Shown one piece after another: positions 9,563-19,430 of a stretch of 64,000 bases of DNA. This DNA comes from Bremerella sp. TYQ1. GTDB lineage: Bacteria > Planctomycetota > Planctomycetia > Pirellulales > Pirellulaceae. Below the pieces are notes generated by a model that did not search any database, had not been told where the DNA came from, and saw only the letters and a list, made by a program, of their open reading frames with translations. The stretch is from assembly GCF_020150455.1 (NCBI RefSeq), contig NZ_CP083740.1, positions 5,477,001 through 5,541,000 of the forward strand. Reading direction: 5' to 3'. The first letter of the stretch is position 1; each line of letters begins with the position of its first letter. The position numbers were made by a program, and so were the translations under genes.

Positions 9563-10443
9563 CTGCGCACACCAATCATAACCGGAATCGGTCGAGGCTC
9601 GCCGGATGACGGGCGATTGAACGTATGTAGCTTCTCCTTTTGATCACGACGATACATCATGATTGAACTGCCTCCGCCATCCATGTTGATCGCACTATGG
9701 CAGCCATGTTTTTTCATGATCTTGGCCATCTCTTCCAGCGTTGCGCCCACGCTATAGCCCGGGCGACGGCCATCGACAACTGCGAGGAACAGATACCTTC
9801 GCGTCTTATCGATTCCCAAGGCGGTTCTCGGATGTCGTTCGCCGCCGGGGTTGGGAATCACGTTCCCTTCGCTAAGCAGAAGGCCGTAGAAATCTCCCAC
9901 GGAATCCTGTGGGTAGGCATGAGGCGAAGGTCTGCCGATCGTCCCAAGCGACTGTTTATTGGCCCAGAACGCAACTTCTGACTTCGAACGTTTAGGGTTT
10001 TCGAGCATGCTGCGAACCGTTCCGTGCGTGGTTACCATTCCAAGCATGTTGACCGGCATTCCTTCGTACCAATGGCGGAATCGATCTTGATCTCGAACGC
10101 GGGCAAACGCATTCGCATTCACCCCGGCAACGGCACCATCGCGATTCATGAGATCAGCCGGATAGGTCAACGATGCTTCCGCTGGGCCGTCGCCATCGGG
10201 ATCGTCTCCGACCATAACGATTGTCTCGTAGTCGGAGTTTTGAAGGTCGATCCGCATGATGTGGATCGCCAATGGCTCAGGCGACAAGTGTTTCTCTTGC
10301 CATAAGACGACTGCGTTCTCGATGTTCCGCGAAGGCTCGACAACCGCATTGCTGGGAAGCATCGCGACATCGTCGGCAAAAATAAAAGCAGGTGAAAGGA
10401 TAGCAGAAAACAAAAGAAAACAGGCGCGTCGGTAGTAGGTCAT
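9538..10443 (-). CDS. Exported phosphodiester glycosidase family protein (NAGPA domain), copy 1
   Basis: The 301-residue protein has an N-terminal signal peptide (about 1-23). The NAGPA domain is recognised by RTALGIDK, VVDGRRPGYSVGATLEEMA and the C-terminal INMDGGGSS motif; the family removes sugar residues from phosphodiester-linked glycans and includes the human uncovering enzyme. It acts outside the cytoplasmic membrane if the signal is real. A paralogue lies at 14554-15471, on the other side of a DUF1559/sigma factor block. Unlike that paralogue it retains the Asp of the NMDGGGS motif. Confidence 0.87.
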   Translation of the reverse strand: MTYYRRACFLLFSAILSPAFIFADDVAMLPSNAVVEPSRNIENAVVLWQEKHLSPEPLAIHIMRIDLQNSDYETIVMVGDDPDGDGPAEASLTYPADLMNRDGAVAGVNANAFARVRDQDRFRHWYEGMPVNMLGMVTTHGTVRSMLENPKRSKSEVAFWANKQSLGTIGRPSPHAYPQDSVGDFYGLLLSEGNVIPNPGGERHPRTALGIDKTRRYLFLAVVDGRRPGYSVGATLEEMAKIMKKHGCHSAINMDGGGSSIMMYRRDQKEKLHTFNRPSSGEPRPIPVMIGVRRKKPQDAS

Positions 10444-10541
10444 GGAACTCGCAGCGAGCCATCGTCGTCAACTGACGAGGGCTCCAGGTTTCAGGAAACT
10501 GGGCAGGATAACATTAACAACGAATGGTCCGAGTCGCACGA

Positions 10542-10931
10542 CTATTCCAGATGGAAGTCGCGTTCCTGCGTTCCCGATTCAACATTCAGCTGTAGTGTCG
10601 ACTTGTCGTTATATTTCGCAGGAATGTAGGCGACCGTGGCGAACGGATTCTCTTCCTGGGCGCTACTTGGGTTCTTCACGCCAACTTTCTTTCGTGCGGT
10701 GATTTGTACGAAGCATTCACCAATGGGTGCCGAAGATTCAAATTCGCCATCCTTTATGATTGCCCCTTCGACGGCGCTATTGTCGGCTAGTCGAAAGATG
10801 ATTTGTCCTTCTGGAACCGGCTCGCCCTGGTAGGTTACAGAGCCCTTCACAATTCCTCGTGTCGTATCGCCGGAACATCCGACCAACGCGAAAACGACCG
10901 CAACGCAAGCCAGGCTAAGAAATGTCTTCAT
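10542..10931 (-). CDS. Small lipoprotein with carboxypeptidase regulatory-like (transthyretin-like) fold
   Basis: The 129-residue protein carries a lipobox (FALVGC, lipidated Cys19 expected). The segment VKGSVTYQGEPVPEGQIIF is the start of a transthyretin-like beta sandwich common in planctomycete lipoproteins. It lies downstream of the DUF1559 gene with a strong hairpin in between. The same pair recurs at 56639-58054. The role is unknown; partnership with the DUF1559 product at the cell surface is an inference from repeated adjacency. Confidence 0.8.
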   Translation of the reverse strand: MKTFLSLACVAVVFALVGCSGDTTRGIVKGSVTYQGEPVPEGQIIFRLADNSAVEGAIIKDGEFESSAPIGECFVQITARKKVGVKNPSSAQEENPFATVAYIPAKYNDKSTLQLNVESGTQERDFHLE

Positions 10932-10982
10932 GTCGTGTGCTTTATCGATTGAATGGGTTTGACTTTGAGGGGTGTCGGGCCA

Positions 10983-11016
10983 AGTAGTGCGGCAGCTCGT
11001 TCGCTACCGCACTACT
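10983..11016 (-). terminator. Strong hairpin between DUF1559 and lipoprotein genes
   Basis: AGTAGTGCGG (10983-10992) pairs perfectly with CCGCACTACT (11007-11016), and AGC/GCT inside the loop can extend the stem. It starts 23 bases after the DUF1559 stop. No long T-run follows on the minus strand, so it may be a partial terminator or a transcript-stabilising or processing element. Confidence 0.55.
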
Positions 11017-11038
11017 CCACCCTTTCCACAATGCTTGT

Positions 11039-11971
11039 TTAAAAGTCGCCTAGCGTTTCGCCGCCACGCTTGGTGCCCAGGGCGTTGTATGTCGTCAGGT
11101 CGATCGTATCGGAGAAGAAACGCACACTTCCATCTGCCGAGGCGGCATTGACGCCGCCGGGGTGATAGCTGCGAGCAAAGTGACGCAGTTCGTCGTAGCT
11201 TGATCCAACGGCAACGATAGGGTACTTGGGTGTGCTGCCGATCGCTTGATAAGACTGATCTGAAACGGTTGTGTTAGGGCCATATTCAGTGCTGAAGCCA
11301 TAGCCGCCGAATGTCGCACCGCCCCAGATCGAACCAGAGCCACCCCAGCCGGTATCCTCTTGAACGCGCGCCGCACATTCGGAAAGCAAAAGCGTGTTGC
11401 TGGTACCATCTTTCACCGAGGACATGTCGGCATACTTGTTCCAGCAGAACATGCCGTTCAGTTCGACGTCGCGATCCAAGTTATTGCTACCAGCACAAGC
11501 GACATAGCTCGACTTGAAACCGAAACCTGGGTCCGACGTAGGTCGGTACGCGTTACCGCTGGAAGATCCGTTGCCGCCCATCGCATCGCCAATGTTGGAA
11601 GGGCAGACATACGCAGAAATTGGAGTGTCCTTCAAGCTTGCCGGAACATCCATCATGTACGTTGGATTGAGCGTACGGATTTCGTCATACAAAGCTTTTT
11701 GCTCGACGTAAGGAAACAACGCGTGAGCCCAGCACCATCGCTGTAATGTGCCGGGAGGGTAATACTCGTGACCAGCGGGAAACTTGTTATGCGTGTCGTG
11801 ATACATGTGCATCGCCAACGCCAACTGCTTCAAGTTGTTGTTGCACGACATGCGGCGAGCCGCTTCCCGGGCCTGTTGTACGGCTGGAAGTAGCAGGGCA
11901 ATCAGCACGCCAATGATGGCGATCACCACCAGCAGTTCGACGAGAGTAAAGCCTTTTTGGTTGCTTTTCAT
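11039..11971 (-). CDS. DUF1559 domain protein with type II/IV prepilin-like N-terminus, copy 1
   Basis: From the ATG at 11971 the protein has 310 residues. It opens [19 protein letters not shown], a prepilin-peptidase site (G/F cleavage, Glu at mature position 5) followed by one long hydrophobic helix, then the conserved [17 protein letters not shown] segment. The C-terminal DUF1559 region ends with the SYHPGGVNAASADGSVRF motif. Longer in-frame starts at 12004 and 12070 would place more than ten residues before the prepilin leader. DUF1559 proteins are expanded in planctomycetes and are thought to form pilin- or pseudopilin-like surface structures. A paralogue is at 57125-58054. Confidence 0.92.
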   Translation of the reverse strand: MKSNQKGFTLVELLVVIAIIGVLIALLLPAVQQAREAARRMSCNNNLKQLALAMHMYHDTHNKFPAGHEYYPPGTLQRWCWAHALFPYVEQKALYDEIRTLNPTYMMDVPASLKDTPISAYVCPSNIGDAMGGNGSSSGNAYRPTSDPGFGFKSSYVACAGSNNLDRDVELNGMFCWNKYADMSSVKDGTSNTLLLSECAARVQEDTGWGGSGSIWGGATFGGYGFSTEYGPNTTVSDQSYQAIGSTPKYPIVAVGSSYDELRHFARSYHPGGVNAASADGSVRFFSDTIDLTTYNALGTKRGGETLGDF

Positions 11972-12293
11972 TTGACTGTGCCAACCGTCCGCTGGCGTCT
12001 CCATGGGGTTTCGAGGCGAAACATAAATTGAAGAAAAACTTTTGAAACCCAGACCGAGTCGGGCTCGCAAGACTTGTCGCGTAAAACGGCCGCTCGTTAA
12101 CTGTGGAAAATTGAATTCATCGAATCCTCACAATTCAGGACCTGATTCCGCGGATTTCCGTTTCTGTTCTGCCAAATGTCAATTTTGTTGTTAACGTAAA
12201 CCCCTAGTCGTTCAACATAGAGAGTGCGACGATAGAAAATCGCATTACCTATCGTCTCGTCGTTTAACGATCCCGCAGATCGAATCGTCGCCC
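11972..12293. promoter_or_regulatory. Divergent intergenic region with an 8-bp inverted repeat
   Basis: This 322-base space separates the DUF1559 gene from the ECF sigma gene and must hold promoters for both. GACGATAG (12228-12235) and CTATCGTC (12249-12256) are exact inverted repeats with a 13-base spacer, 38 bases upstream of the sigma factor start. They could be an operator or a leader hairpin. Nothing else definite was seen. Confidence 0.4.
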
Positions 12294-12881
12294 ATGAGCC
12301 GAAGCCTAGTTGCCGAGATGGAGAGCGAAATCCAGCCGCCGTCCGACTCGTCGGAGACTGACGAAAAGCCCCTCTCAGAGTTATGGCCCCAGGCCGAACC
12401 TGTCGTGAAAGGGTTTCTCCTTGCTGCGCTGCCGCAGCCTTGTGATGCCGACGACGTCCTGCAAGAGGTGGCCGTGGAAGCGGCTCGTCGATTTGCGGAT
12501 TACGATCGCAGTCGGCCGTTTCCCCCTTGGGTACTGTGGATTGCTAAGATCAAGACGGCCGATTTTTTTCGTCGCACTTATCGCGATCGGCATCTCTTTC
12601 TCGGTGAAGCTTTAGAACCATTGGCCGAAGCGGCGTGCCGGACTTTCTTTCGTTTGGAAGAACAGTCCGATGCGTTGGATGTTTGTCTTTCCAAGTTGCC
12701 TCCCAAAAGTCGTCGGCTGATCGAGCTGCGATACTTCGATAACTTGAACCAAAGTCAAATCGCCGAAGAGATGAACACTTCTTCCGGCACCATTCGCGTT
12801 CTGCTTCATCGTGTTCGCGCCGTGCTTGCCGAATGCATTCAACGTAATGTCCGCGGAGGTGCGAACGATGAAGGAGAGTGA
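12294..12881 (+). CDS. ECF RNA polymerase sigma factor (planctomycete/Verrucomicrobia type), copy 1
   Basis: The 195-residue protein has sigma region 2 at about residues 35-100 ([17 protein letters not shown], then [18 protein letters not shown]) and region 4 at about 125-185 ([29 protein letters not shown], split by normal helix-turn-helix spacing). It belongs to the sigma-70 subfamily described from Rhodopirellula and Verrucomicrobium. It directs RNA polymerase to a private promoter set. The FecR-like gene starts inside its last 14 bases, which makes that protein the likely anti-sigma partner. A second copy of this architecture is at 43581-44114. Confidence 0.92.
   Translation: MSRSLVAEMESEIQPPSDSSETDEKPLSELWPQAEPVVKGFLLAALPQPCDADDVLQEVAVEAARRFADYDRSRPFPPWVLWIAKIKTADFFRRTYRDRHLFLGEALEPLAEAACRTFFRLEEQSDALDVCLSKLPPKSRRLIELRYFDNLNQSQIAEEMNTSSGTIRVLLHRVRAVLAECIQRNVRGGANDEGE
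12855..12860 (+). promoter_or_regulatory. Ribosome binding site that fixes the FecR start at 12868
   Basis: GGAGGT lies seven bases before the ATG at 12868. This favours that start over the in-frame ATGs at 12811 and 12847, which lie deeper in the sigma gene. Confidence 0.75.
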
Positions 12882-14547
12882 TGCGCTGGAGTTGATTGAG
12901 GATCATCTGGATGGCAATCTTGACCTCGATCCTGAAAAGGAAAAGCAGCTGGCCGAGTGGCTTCGTGAAAATCCGGAGCATGCCGATCGCGCCTTTCAAA
13001 GGATCATGCTGCACGTCTTGCTCACGCGAAAAGGCAATCCCAACGATCAGCAACTGTCCGGTGGAGGGCTTACGCTTCTCGAAGGAAAAACGAACCCGCC
13101 TACCCGCAGTCGCTGGGGAAGTGGGTTGTGGTTGTTCAGCGGAATAGTGGCTGCAGCATTATTGTCGATCGCTCTTTGGAATGCCGCGTTCACGCCAGAT
13201 CGGGCTGTCGATCAAAACGTGTCTCAGGCGTCCGAGCTCAATTTGATACCTCGAAGTTCGGCCCAAGCCGTGTGGCTCTCCGGTCCTCCCACGGATGACT
13301 TCGCACAGTGGCCGAGCGAAGAGCCCCTGACACTTCAAACAGGTTTCAGCGAGACACGACTGACAAGTTCTTCAACGCTGTTGCTGATGGGACCAGTCAC
13401 CGTCGAGCGACAAAGTGAGTCAAGTCTATTGCTTGAAGAAGGTAGCCTCGGATTGCGCTGGGTGCCGGACTCAACTCACACGCCGCTGAAGATCGAGACT
13501 GCCGAAGCGACGTTCACATTCGACCGAGCCTCGAGGCTCGGCATTCGTGCGTTGCCGGAAGCTGGCACCATTGTCGATGTGCTCAGCGGAGAAGTCTTGC
13601 TCCAGCTCAAAGCCCCAGCATCAGACATCCACGAAACCAATCTCTTGGCCGGCCAATCGGTGTGGATCGATCAAGGAAGTCTCTTCGTGATGGACGCCGA
13701 TTGGATCGAGCGAAACATGGGCCCAGTACGTGCCGCGTTAACGTTACCCCTCGCTCAGCCGCTGGAAGTTCCTTGGGTATACGAAGGGTTCGACTACGCC
13801 GAGTCGATCTTCAAGAGTCAGACCGAGCATCCTGGGCTCGCATTCCATCAAGGGGGCTTCGGCTGGAAATCGCCTTGGTCAGAGCAAGGCAATCTCGTCG
13901 CGAGTATCGAACGGGCGCCTCTCAAATGGTCGCACGCAGACGATCAAAGGGCACTCGGCGAATTGGCTTACAAGGATGCCGAGGGCAACGTGTTGCAGAC
14001 CGAAGGGGGGCAGCTACGCACATCGTACGGGGCTCACAGCTTCACCACGCGGGCAATCGACCTAGCTCGGCTTCCACAGGAAGTAGTCGATGACGAAGGG
14101 CTCGGGGCGGATGGAACCGAATTGTGGATGAGCTTCCTCGCTCAGTCGTATGACAGTCAGGCCGAGCATCGCTATGCGTTTCTCCAAGCCTTTCATCGAA
14201 AGGAAGGCGCTTTGCGACTCGGCAAGCTGGAAGAAAACGAAAACTGGGCCAGCGAGTTCCGTGTCGAAGATGTCGACGAAAGTCAGGTCGCTGCCAGTGA
14301 TCTGTCCACCGGGAAAGTAGCGTTCTTCGTTGTCCGTATTAGCTTTCAACCAGGTAACGAGCATGTGCATGTCTGGCTGAATCCTGATCTGCAAAGTCCT
14401 CCGGTCGACGACGATGCAACGTTCGACTTAGAGATCGCCGACTTTCGTATTCGTGAAATCGCCATCCATTCGCGTTACTCAACTGACTTCGACGAAATTC
14501 GTCTCGGCCCGTCGTTCCATTCGGTGGCTCCCTCTCAAGCAGATTGA
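12868..14547 (+). CDS. FecR-like anti-sigma factor with large extracytoplasmic domain
   Basis: From the ATG at 12868 the protein has 559 residues. The cytoplasmic N-terminus (about 1-85) is acidic and helical, with [15 protein letters not shown] and LREN resembling the sigma-binding region of planctomycete FecR proteins. One membrane helix follows (about residues 88-108, [18 protein letters not shown]). Next comes a FecR domain (about 170-290) with the [11 protein letters not shown] pattern. The remainder, from WVYEGFDY, resembles the concanavalin/LamG-like region found in such proteins. It probably holds the adjacent sigma factor at the membrane until an external signal arrives. It overlaps the sigma gene by 14 bases. 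Confidence 0.82.
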   Translation: MKESDALELIEDHLDGNLDLDPEKEKQLAEWLRENPEHADRAFQRIMLHVLLTRKGNPNDQQLSGGGLTLLEGKTNPPTRSRWGSGLWLFSGIVAAALLSIALWNAAFTPDRAVDQNVSQASELNLIPRSSAQAVWLSGPPTDDFAQWPSEEPLTLQTGFSETRLTSSSTLLLMGPVTVERQSESSLLLEEGSLGLRWVPDSTHTPLKIETAEATFTFDRASRLGIRALPEAGTIVDVLSGEVLLQLKAPASDIHETNLLAGQSVWIDQGSLFVMDADWIERNMGPVRAALTLPLAQPLEVPWVYEGFDYAESIFKSQTEHPGLAFHQGGFGWKSPWSEQGNLVASIERAPLKWSHADDQRALGELAYKDAEGNVLQTEGGQLRTSYGAHSFTTRAIDLARLPQEVVDDEGLGADGTELWMSFLAQSYDSQAEHRYAFLQAFHRKEGALRLGKLEENENWASEFRVEDVDESQVAASDLSTGKVAFFVVRISFQPGNEHVHVWLNPDLQSPPVDDDATFDLEIADFRIREIAIHSRYSTDFDEIRLGPSFHSVAPSQAD

Positions 14548-14553
14548 TCGATC

Positions 14554-15471
14554 ATGTTTTCCTCATCTTTCCAAGTGAAGAGATTGCTTGTGGCGTGGAC
14601 ATTCGTCCTGCTGTGGGGGGCGTTCGCTACGGCGGAAGATTCCCTTCCCCAACCGACCGAAACACGGACACTGGCCGATGGCGTGGTTTGGCGGACGTGG
14701 CAGTTGAAAGAGCCGGTACCCCGTTCGATTCAAGCACTAACCATCGATACGACGAAGCCCAACGTCGATGTGTTTTACAGTATCGGTGGTGCCGATCCGG
14801 ATGGTAGTGGCGAGTACCACACGACCGGGATGAATGTCTTTGCCTCCGCGGAAACGTTTGGCTACGACCTGGCCATCAATGCGGATGAACTTTTCACCAC
14901 AACGAAAGCGAGCGATACGCTGGCCAGTTGGGGGAAGATGGCTGTTCCCTGCATGGTTGAAGGGCAGTGGATCGAAAAGCCACCGGCCAACTTTCCAACC
15001 ACGCTACGTATCTATCGCGATGGCCACTTCGAGTTCGACGATTCGGACGAGTACGATAAGGATGTCATCCATGTGATTCGTGGACGAGGAGCCCACCGAA
15101 TGTTGGTTCGCGATGGAAAGCCAGTGACGGACGTTGCCGCAGCCTATGCGGCGAACGACGCCGAACATCCACGAACTGTTCTTGGGATCGATCCGACTGG
15201 CAAAGTGGTCACTATTCTGATCGTCGATGGTCGAAGGCCAGACCATGCCAACGGACTGACAATCGCCGATACGCAACAATGGATGGTCGGGCTCGGTGTC
15301 GATGCGGCGATGAATCTTGGGGGAGGGGGCAACACGATCTTCGTTGGGCGAACAAACGCTGATGGTCCGCTTCGGATTCTGAATATTCCTTCCGATCGAA
15401 ACCCGCAGGGGCTGATTCAGTTGCGTTCCAATCGCACGACGCTTGGTTTTCGGATCTACGATCGCGAATGA
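14554..15471 (+). CDS. Exported phosphodiester glycosidase family protein (NAGPA domain), copy 2
   Basis: The 305-residue protein has a signal peptide (about 1-27). NAGPA features are RTVLGIDPTGK, LIVDGRRPDHANGLTIADT and the glycine-rich C-terminal loop. That loop reads MNLGGGGNT, where the family norm (and copy 1 at 9538-10443) has NMDGGGS or NLDGGGS; the aspartate is replaced by glycine. This could reduce or alter activity. It starts six bases after the FecR-like gene and is probably in the same transcript. The activity is expected to be release of sugars from phosphodiester-linked glycans outside the cell membrane. Confidence 0.83.
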   Translation: MFSSSFQVKRLLVAWTFVLLWGAFATAEDSLPQPTETRTLADGVVWRTWQLKEPVPRSIQALTIDTTKPNVDVFYSIGGADPDGSGEYHTTGMNVFASAETFGYDLAINADELFTTTKASDTLASWGKMAVPCMVEGQWIEKPPANFPTTLRIYRDGHFEFDDSDEYDKDVIHVIRGRGAHRMLVRDGKPVTDVAAAYAANDAEHPRTVLGIDPTGKVVTILIVDGRRPDHANGLTIADTQQWMVGLGVDAAMNLGGGGNTIFVGRTNADGPLRILNIPSDRNPQGLIQLRSNRTTLGFRIYDRE

Positions 15472-15561
15472 GGCGGATTCGAAGTTGCTTGTTTTGTGCC
15501 GGGTAATTGTAATGTAGAATTCAATGAAAATATTCAAAACCCCTCACTGCGATTCTGCCCC

Positions 15562-17583
15562 ATGCTCAAACCGCTTCTTCTTTCGATCGTTCTGTTGTTG
15601 CCGCTGGCGTGCCAATCGGCGTTTGCTCAAGAACTTCCGCAACCGGCCGTGGCTGGGCTGCGGTACTATTATCCGCCGGAAAAAGTTGAGCCCCGCGAGA
15701 TCGAAGCGGACGTTTGTGTTTACGGCGGGACCAGCGGTGGCGTGGTCGCGGCGATTCAAGCGAAGCGGATGGGCAAGTCGGCCGTACTGCTTTCGTTTGG
15801 CAAGCATGTCGGTGGTTTAACGACCGGCGGTCTCAGCCATACCGATGGTGGCGAAGCGGACGTCTGCGGCGGCATCGCTCGCGAGTTCTACAGCAAGATC
15901 GGTCAGCGCAATTTCAAACCGTCGGACGCCGAGAACGCTTATAAGCAGATGCTGGAAGAAGCGGAGGTGCCGGTCCACTACCTTGCTCATCTCGATAAAG
16001 TCAATAAAGAGGGCTCGCGGATCGTTTCGATTGCTATGGAAGATGGCCTCGTCGTGAAAGCGAAGCAGTTTATCGACGCCACGTACGAAGGCGATCTGTT
16101 GGCTCGTGCTGGCGTCTCGTACTCGGTCGGCCGCGAGGCGAACAGCGTTTACGACGAGACGTACAACGGCATTCGCCAGCCTGGCACTGGGGGGCATAAC
16201 TTCCCTGAAGCGATCGATCCTTACGTCAAACCTGGCGATCCAAGTAGTGGACTTCTGCCGCGTATCGTTGCCGATGGAGGAACGCCCGGCGACGGCGACA
16301 AAGCGATCCAAGCGTACTGCTTCCGCATGCGGTTGGTGAAAGACAAGGACCGACTTCCGTTTCCTAAGCCTAATGTTTACGACACCCAGGAGTATGAAGT
16401 TCTAGCCCGCTTGTTTGAATCGGGGGCCGACCCACGCATTGGATGGTCGATCGATACGAACAATCATCACTTGTTCAACGGGGCTTACTTCATTGACTTT
16501 GTTGGGGGTAATACCGATTGGCCGGAAGGGGATTGGAAACGCCGCGAACAGCTTTTCCAGGATCATGCCAATTACCAGATCGGCGTGATGTACTTCCTGA
16601 CCCATTCGCCCCGTGTTCCGGCCGAACTGCGCGAGCGGTTTGCCAGCTTTGGCTTGCCGGCCGATGAATATCAAGAGACAAGCGGTTGGACGCACGAGCT
16701 TTACATCCGCGAAGGTCGCCGCATGTTGAGCGACTATGTCATGACGCAAGACAACTGCCAAGGCGTTGAAGTGCCGGAAGATTCGATCGGGCTCGCGTCG
16801 TACAACATGGATTCGCACCACTGCCAAATGGTTGCGGTTGACGGAGCGATTCGTAACGAAGGCAACGTCGAGATTCGTGTCGCCCCGTATCCCATCGCCT
16901 ACCGCGCGATCACGCCAAAAAAGTCGGAATGTACAAACCTGTTGGTGCCGGTCGCGTTATCCTCCAGCCATATCGCGTTCGGCTCGATTCGAATGGAACC
17001 GGTCTTTATGATCTTGGGACAAAGCGCGGCAACTGCGGCATCGCAAGCGATTGATGACGAAGTCATCGTCCAAGAGGTCGACTACGCGAAGCTTTCCCAG
17101 CGGTTGAAAGCGGATGGGCAGATCATCAAGTATGAAGGGACCCGCGGCAAACCGGCGATGGCCATTTCGCCTAAGAAAATCGACGGTATCGTTGTCGACG
17201 ACCGCGATGCCAAGTTCGTGGGAGCCTGGGAAGAGTCGGCCCACATTCGTCCGTTCATTGGACGTGGCTATCATCACGATGGCAATCAGGCCAAAGGCAA
17301 AAGCAGCGTTTCGTTCGCGACGAAGCTGAAGCCAGGCAAGTACGACGTTCGCTTGGCTTATTCGGCCAACAGCAATCGTGCCAGCAATCTTCCGATCGCC
17401 ATTCATTCGGCCGAAGGAACGAAGCAAGTCACCATCGATCAACGTAAGCAGCCCAACGTCGATGACTTGTTCGTCTCGTTAGGACAATTTACGTTCGACG
17501 AATCGGCCGAAGTGGTCGTCAGCAACGACGGCACCGACGGTCATGTGATCATCGATGCCGTGGTTTTCGTCCCGGTGAAGTAA
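15562..17583 (+). CDS. Exported FAD-dependent oxidoreductase with golvesin-like C-terminal domain (xanthan lyase type)
   Basis: From the ATG at 15562 the protein has 673 residues and a signal peptide (about 1-23, ending in FAQ); the ATG at 15496 would bury that signal. The Rossmann motif for FAD is VYGGTSGGVVAAIQA (about residues 53-67), followed by GKHVGGLTTGGL, the pattern of FAD-dependent oxidoreductases annotated as xanthan lyases. The last 120 residues (GKYDVRLAYSAN to VIIDAVVF) match the golvesin C-terminal-like beta domain that often binds carbohydrate. Its substrate is probably a polysaccharide, but this is inference. It converges with the ABC permease gene 13 bases away. Confidence 0.85.
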   Translation: MLKPLLLSIVLLLPLACQSAFAQELPQPAVAGLRYYYPPEKVEPREIEADVCVYGGTSGGVVAAIQAKRMGKSAVLLSFGKHVGGLTTGGLSHTDGGEADVCGGIAREFYSKIGQRNFKPSDAENAYKQMLEEAEVPVHYLAHLDKVNKEGSRIVSIAMEDGLVVKAKQFIDATYEGDLLARAGVSYSVGREANSVYDETYNGIRQPGTGGHNFPEAIDPYVKPGDPSSGLLPRIVADGGTPGDGDKAIQAYCFRMRLVKDKDRLPFPKPNVYDTQEYEVLARLFESGADPRIGWSIDTNNHHLFNGAYFIDFVGGNTDWPEGDWKRREQLFQDHANYQIGVMYFLTHSPRVPAELRERFASFGLPADEYQETSGWTHELYIREGRRMLSDYVMTQDNCQGVEVPEDSIGLASYNMDSHHCQMVAVDGAIRNEGNVEIRVAPYPIAYRAITPKKSECTNLLVPVALSSSHIAFGSIRMEPVFMILGQSAATAASQAIDDEVIVQEVDYAKLSQRLKADGQIIKYEGTRGKPAMAISPKKIDGIVVDDRDAKFVGAWEESAHIRPFIGRGYHHDGNQAKGKSSVSFATKLKPGKYDVRLAYSANSNRASNLPIAIHSAEGTKQVTIDQRKQPNVDDLFVSLGQFTFDESAEVVVSNDGTDGHVIIDAVVFVPVK

Positions 17584-17596
17584 CGCACCGGAGTGG

Positions 17597-18739
17597 TTAC
17601 GAAGAACGCAGCGCGCCCAGGATGTCGACCTGGGCCGCTTGAATCGCGGGCCAAAGCCCTGCCGCAATTCCGGTGATCACGGCGACGCCCAGCGACACAA
17701 CGATTAGCCGCAACGACGGCAAAAACGCCACGCTCACCGCTTCGGCGGAAACCGATAGGCTGCTTCCTTCCAGCGTGATCACGGCGAGCACAATTCCAAG
17801 TGCTCCGCCCAGAACGCTCAGCACCACGCTTTCCGAAAGCACCAACGCGAAGACGGTTCTGCCGGTAAACCCGAGCGTTTGCAGCACCGCATGTTCTTTG
17901 ATGCGGTCCTGCACCGACATCACCGTGGTGGTCGAAACGAGTGCGAGCACGATCGCTACGCAGGCATAGCCCAAGTACTTCGACATCTCGACCAACTGGG
18001 TCAAGTCGCCGAGACTCTTGGCTTGGAACACACCTTTAGGGCGTGTATCGGTTTCGACCGAACCGCCGCGGAACTTTTCGTCGATCATCTCGCACAATAC
18101 CAACTGATCGGTCCCCGGCTGAAGAAGCACCTCGTGCTGGGTGACCGTGCCGACAAGATTCATGCCTTTGCCACGCTGCAAGAATTCGAGGTGCGAATAA
18201 ATGTAATTCTCTTCGGCAGGGTCGGAAGAAGTAAACACTCCGGCGACTTGAACCGTCAAATCACCGATCGAGAACTTATCGCCCACGCCAATGTCTCTGC
18301 GCGAAGCCACCGAGCTTCCGACGATGGCGGCGTCTTGATGGGTTTCAAATTCGTCCCAGCTGCCGGACTTCAATTGAAAGTCGCGTGCTTTGCGAACCTT
18401 TGTAGGAGGCAATCCATAGAACACGATCACGTCCAGGCTCGCACGGCAATTGTTGGTGAAGACCTGGATCGGGATCACCTCGGCAACGCCAGGCATCTTT
18501 TCGATTTGCTGCTGGTAGTCTTGCGGCAGGTGGCTGGAAGCGGGACAAAACTTGTTTGCTTGAAACACGATCAGCGAACCCTTGGCCGCTTGCCGCGACT
18601 GAAGATCGGCCATTCCTTCCTGCACCGCACCGACGAAGCAGAAGACATACAGCGCGATCGCTGCTCCAATGCATGTCAGTGCCGTTCGTGAGCGATGTCG
18701 CCATAACGTCTTGAGCACCAGCGGTATGAACTTAAACAT
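17597..18739 (-). CDS. ABC transporter permease, FtsX/MacB type, second permease
   Basis: The 380-residue protein has one membrane helix near residues 20-40, a large extracytoplasmic MacB-like domain (about 45-255), and three helices at the C-terminus, the FtsX layout. The C-terminal core contains [18 protein letters not shown] and [15 protein letters not shown]. It overlaps the ATPase gene by eight bases and is the last gene of the export operon. It probably forms a mechanotransmission-type exporter or lipoprotein-release complex with the ATPase. Confidence 0.88.
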   Translation of the reverse strand: MFKFIPLVLKTLWRHRSRTALTCIGAAIALYVFCFVGAVQEGMADLQSRQAAKGSLIVFQANKFCPASSHLPQDYQQQIEKMPGVAEVIPIQVFTNNCRASLDVIVFYGLPPTKVRKARDFQLKSGSWDEFETHQDAAIVGSSVASRRDIGVGDKFSIGDLTVQVAGVFTSSDPAEENYIYSHLEFLQRGKGMNLVGTVTQHEVLLQPGTDQLVLCEMIDEKFRGGSVETDTRPKGVFQAKSLGDLTQLVEMSKYLGYACVAIVLALVSTTTVMSVQDRIKEHAVLQTLGFTGRTVFALVLSESVVLSVLGGALGIVLAVITLEGSSLSVSAEAVSVAFLPSLRLIVVSLGVAVITGIAAGLWPAIQAAQVDILGALRSS

Positions 18740-19430
18740 GAGCTACCTCCGCGTCGGTCGTTTCGATCAGCTTGCCGCGGTCGAGTTGGAACTGCCGGTG
18801 AGCGACTTTCGCGGCAGCGTGATCATGCGTCACCATCAATAGCGTCACGCCGAGCTCGCGGTTGAGCCGACCCAGCAAGTGTAAGATCTGCTGTGAAGTC
18901 TCCGGGTCGAGGTCGCCGGTCGGTTCGTCCGCCACGACCACTTGCGGATGGTTCACAATCGCCCTCGCAATGCCGACACGCTGTTCCTGTCCGCCTGACA
19001 TTTGTCGCGGATAGTGCCCTGCCCTATCGATCAGGTCGACCGCCTCTAACGCAATTTGAACACGCTGGCGTCGTTCGGCTCGTGACATTGGTAACAGCAG
19101 CAGCGGCAACTCGATGTTCTCGTACGCTGTCAGCACCGGCACCAGGTTATGCGTTTGAAAAACGTAACCTAAATTGGCTGCCCGCCACTTGGCGAGCTTC
19201 GTGCGCGAAAGCTTCGTCAGCTCGGTTCCATCGACGACAATGCTCCCGGAATCAGGCCGGTCGATTGTCGCGATCAAGTTCAGCAGCGTGCTTTTGCCTG
19301 TACCGCTGGCACCCATCAACGAAAGGAACTCGCCCCGCTGGATGTCAAGCGAAACATCGTCCAGCGGCGTGATCGTTTCGCCCCCTTTGTGGTAATGCTT
19401 GGTGACGTGGGAGACTTGAACGAGGGACAT
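18732..19430 (-). CDS. ABC transporter ATP-binding protein (MacB/LolD family)
   Basis: The 232-residue ATPase has Walker [10 protein letters not shown] (about 39-47), the signature MSGGQEQR, Walker [13 protein letters not shown] and the switch histidine in MVTHDHAAA. The [20 protein letters not shown] segment is typical of the MacB/LolD branch. The start overlaps the adaptor stop in TAATG, with GGAGAG just upstream. It energises the two FtsX permeases coded on either side. Confidence 0.93.
   Translation of the reverse strand: MSLVQVSHVTKHYHKGGETITPLDDVSLDIQRGEFLSLMGASGTGKSTLLNLIATIDRPDSGSIVVDGTELTKLSRTKLAKWRAANLGYVFQTHNLVPVLTAYENIELPLLLLPMSRAERRQRVQIALEAVDLIDRAGHYPRQMSGGQEQRVGIARAIVNHPQVVVADEPTGDLDPETSQQILHLLGRLNRELGVTLLMVTHDHAAAKVAHRQFQLDRGKLIETTDAEVAHV

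Noticed and set aside
16402..16827. Minus-strand frame inside the FAD oxidoreductase gene
   Set aside because: Antisense shadow of a strongly supported gene, caused by high-GC codon bias.
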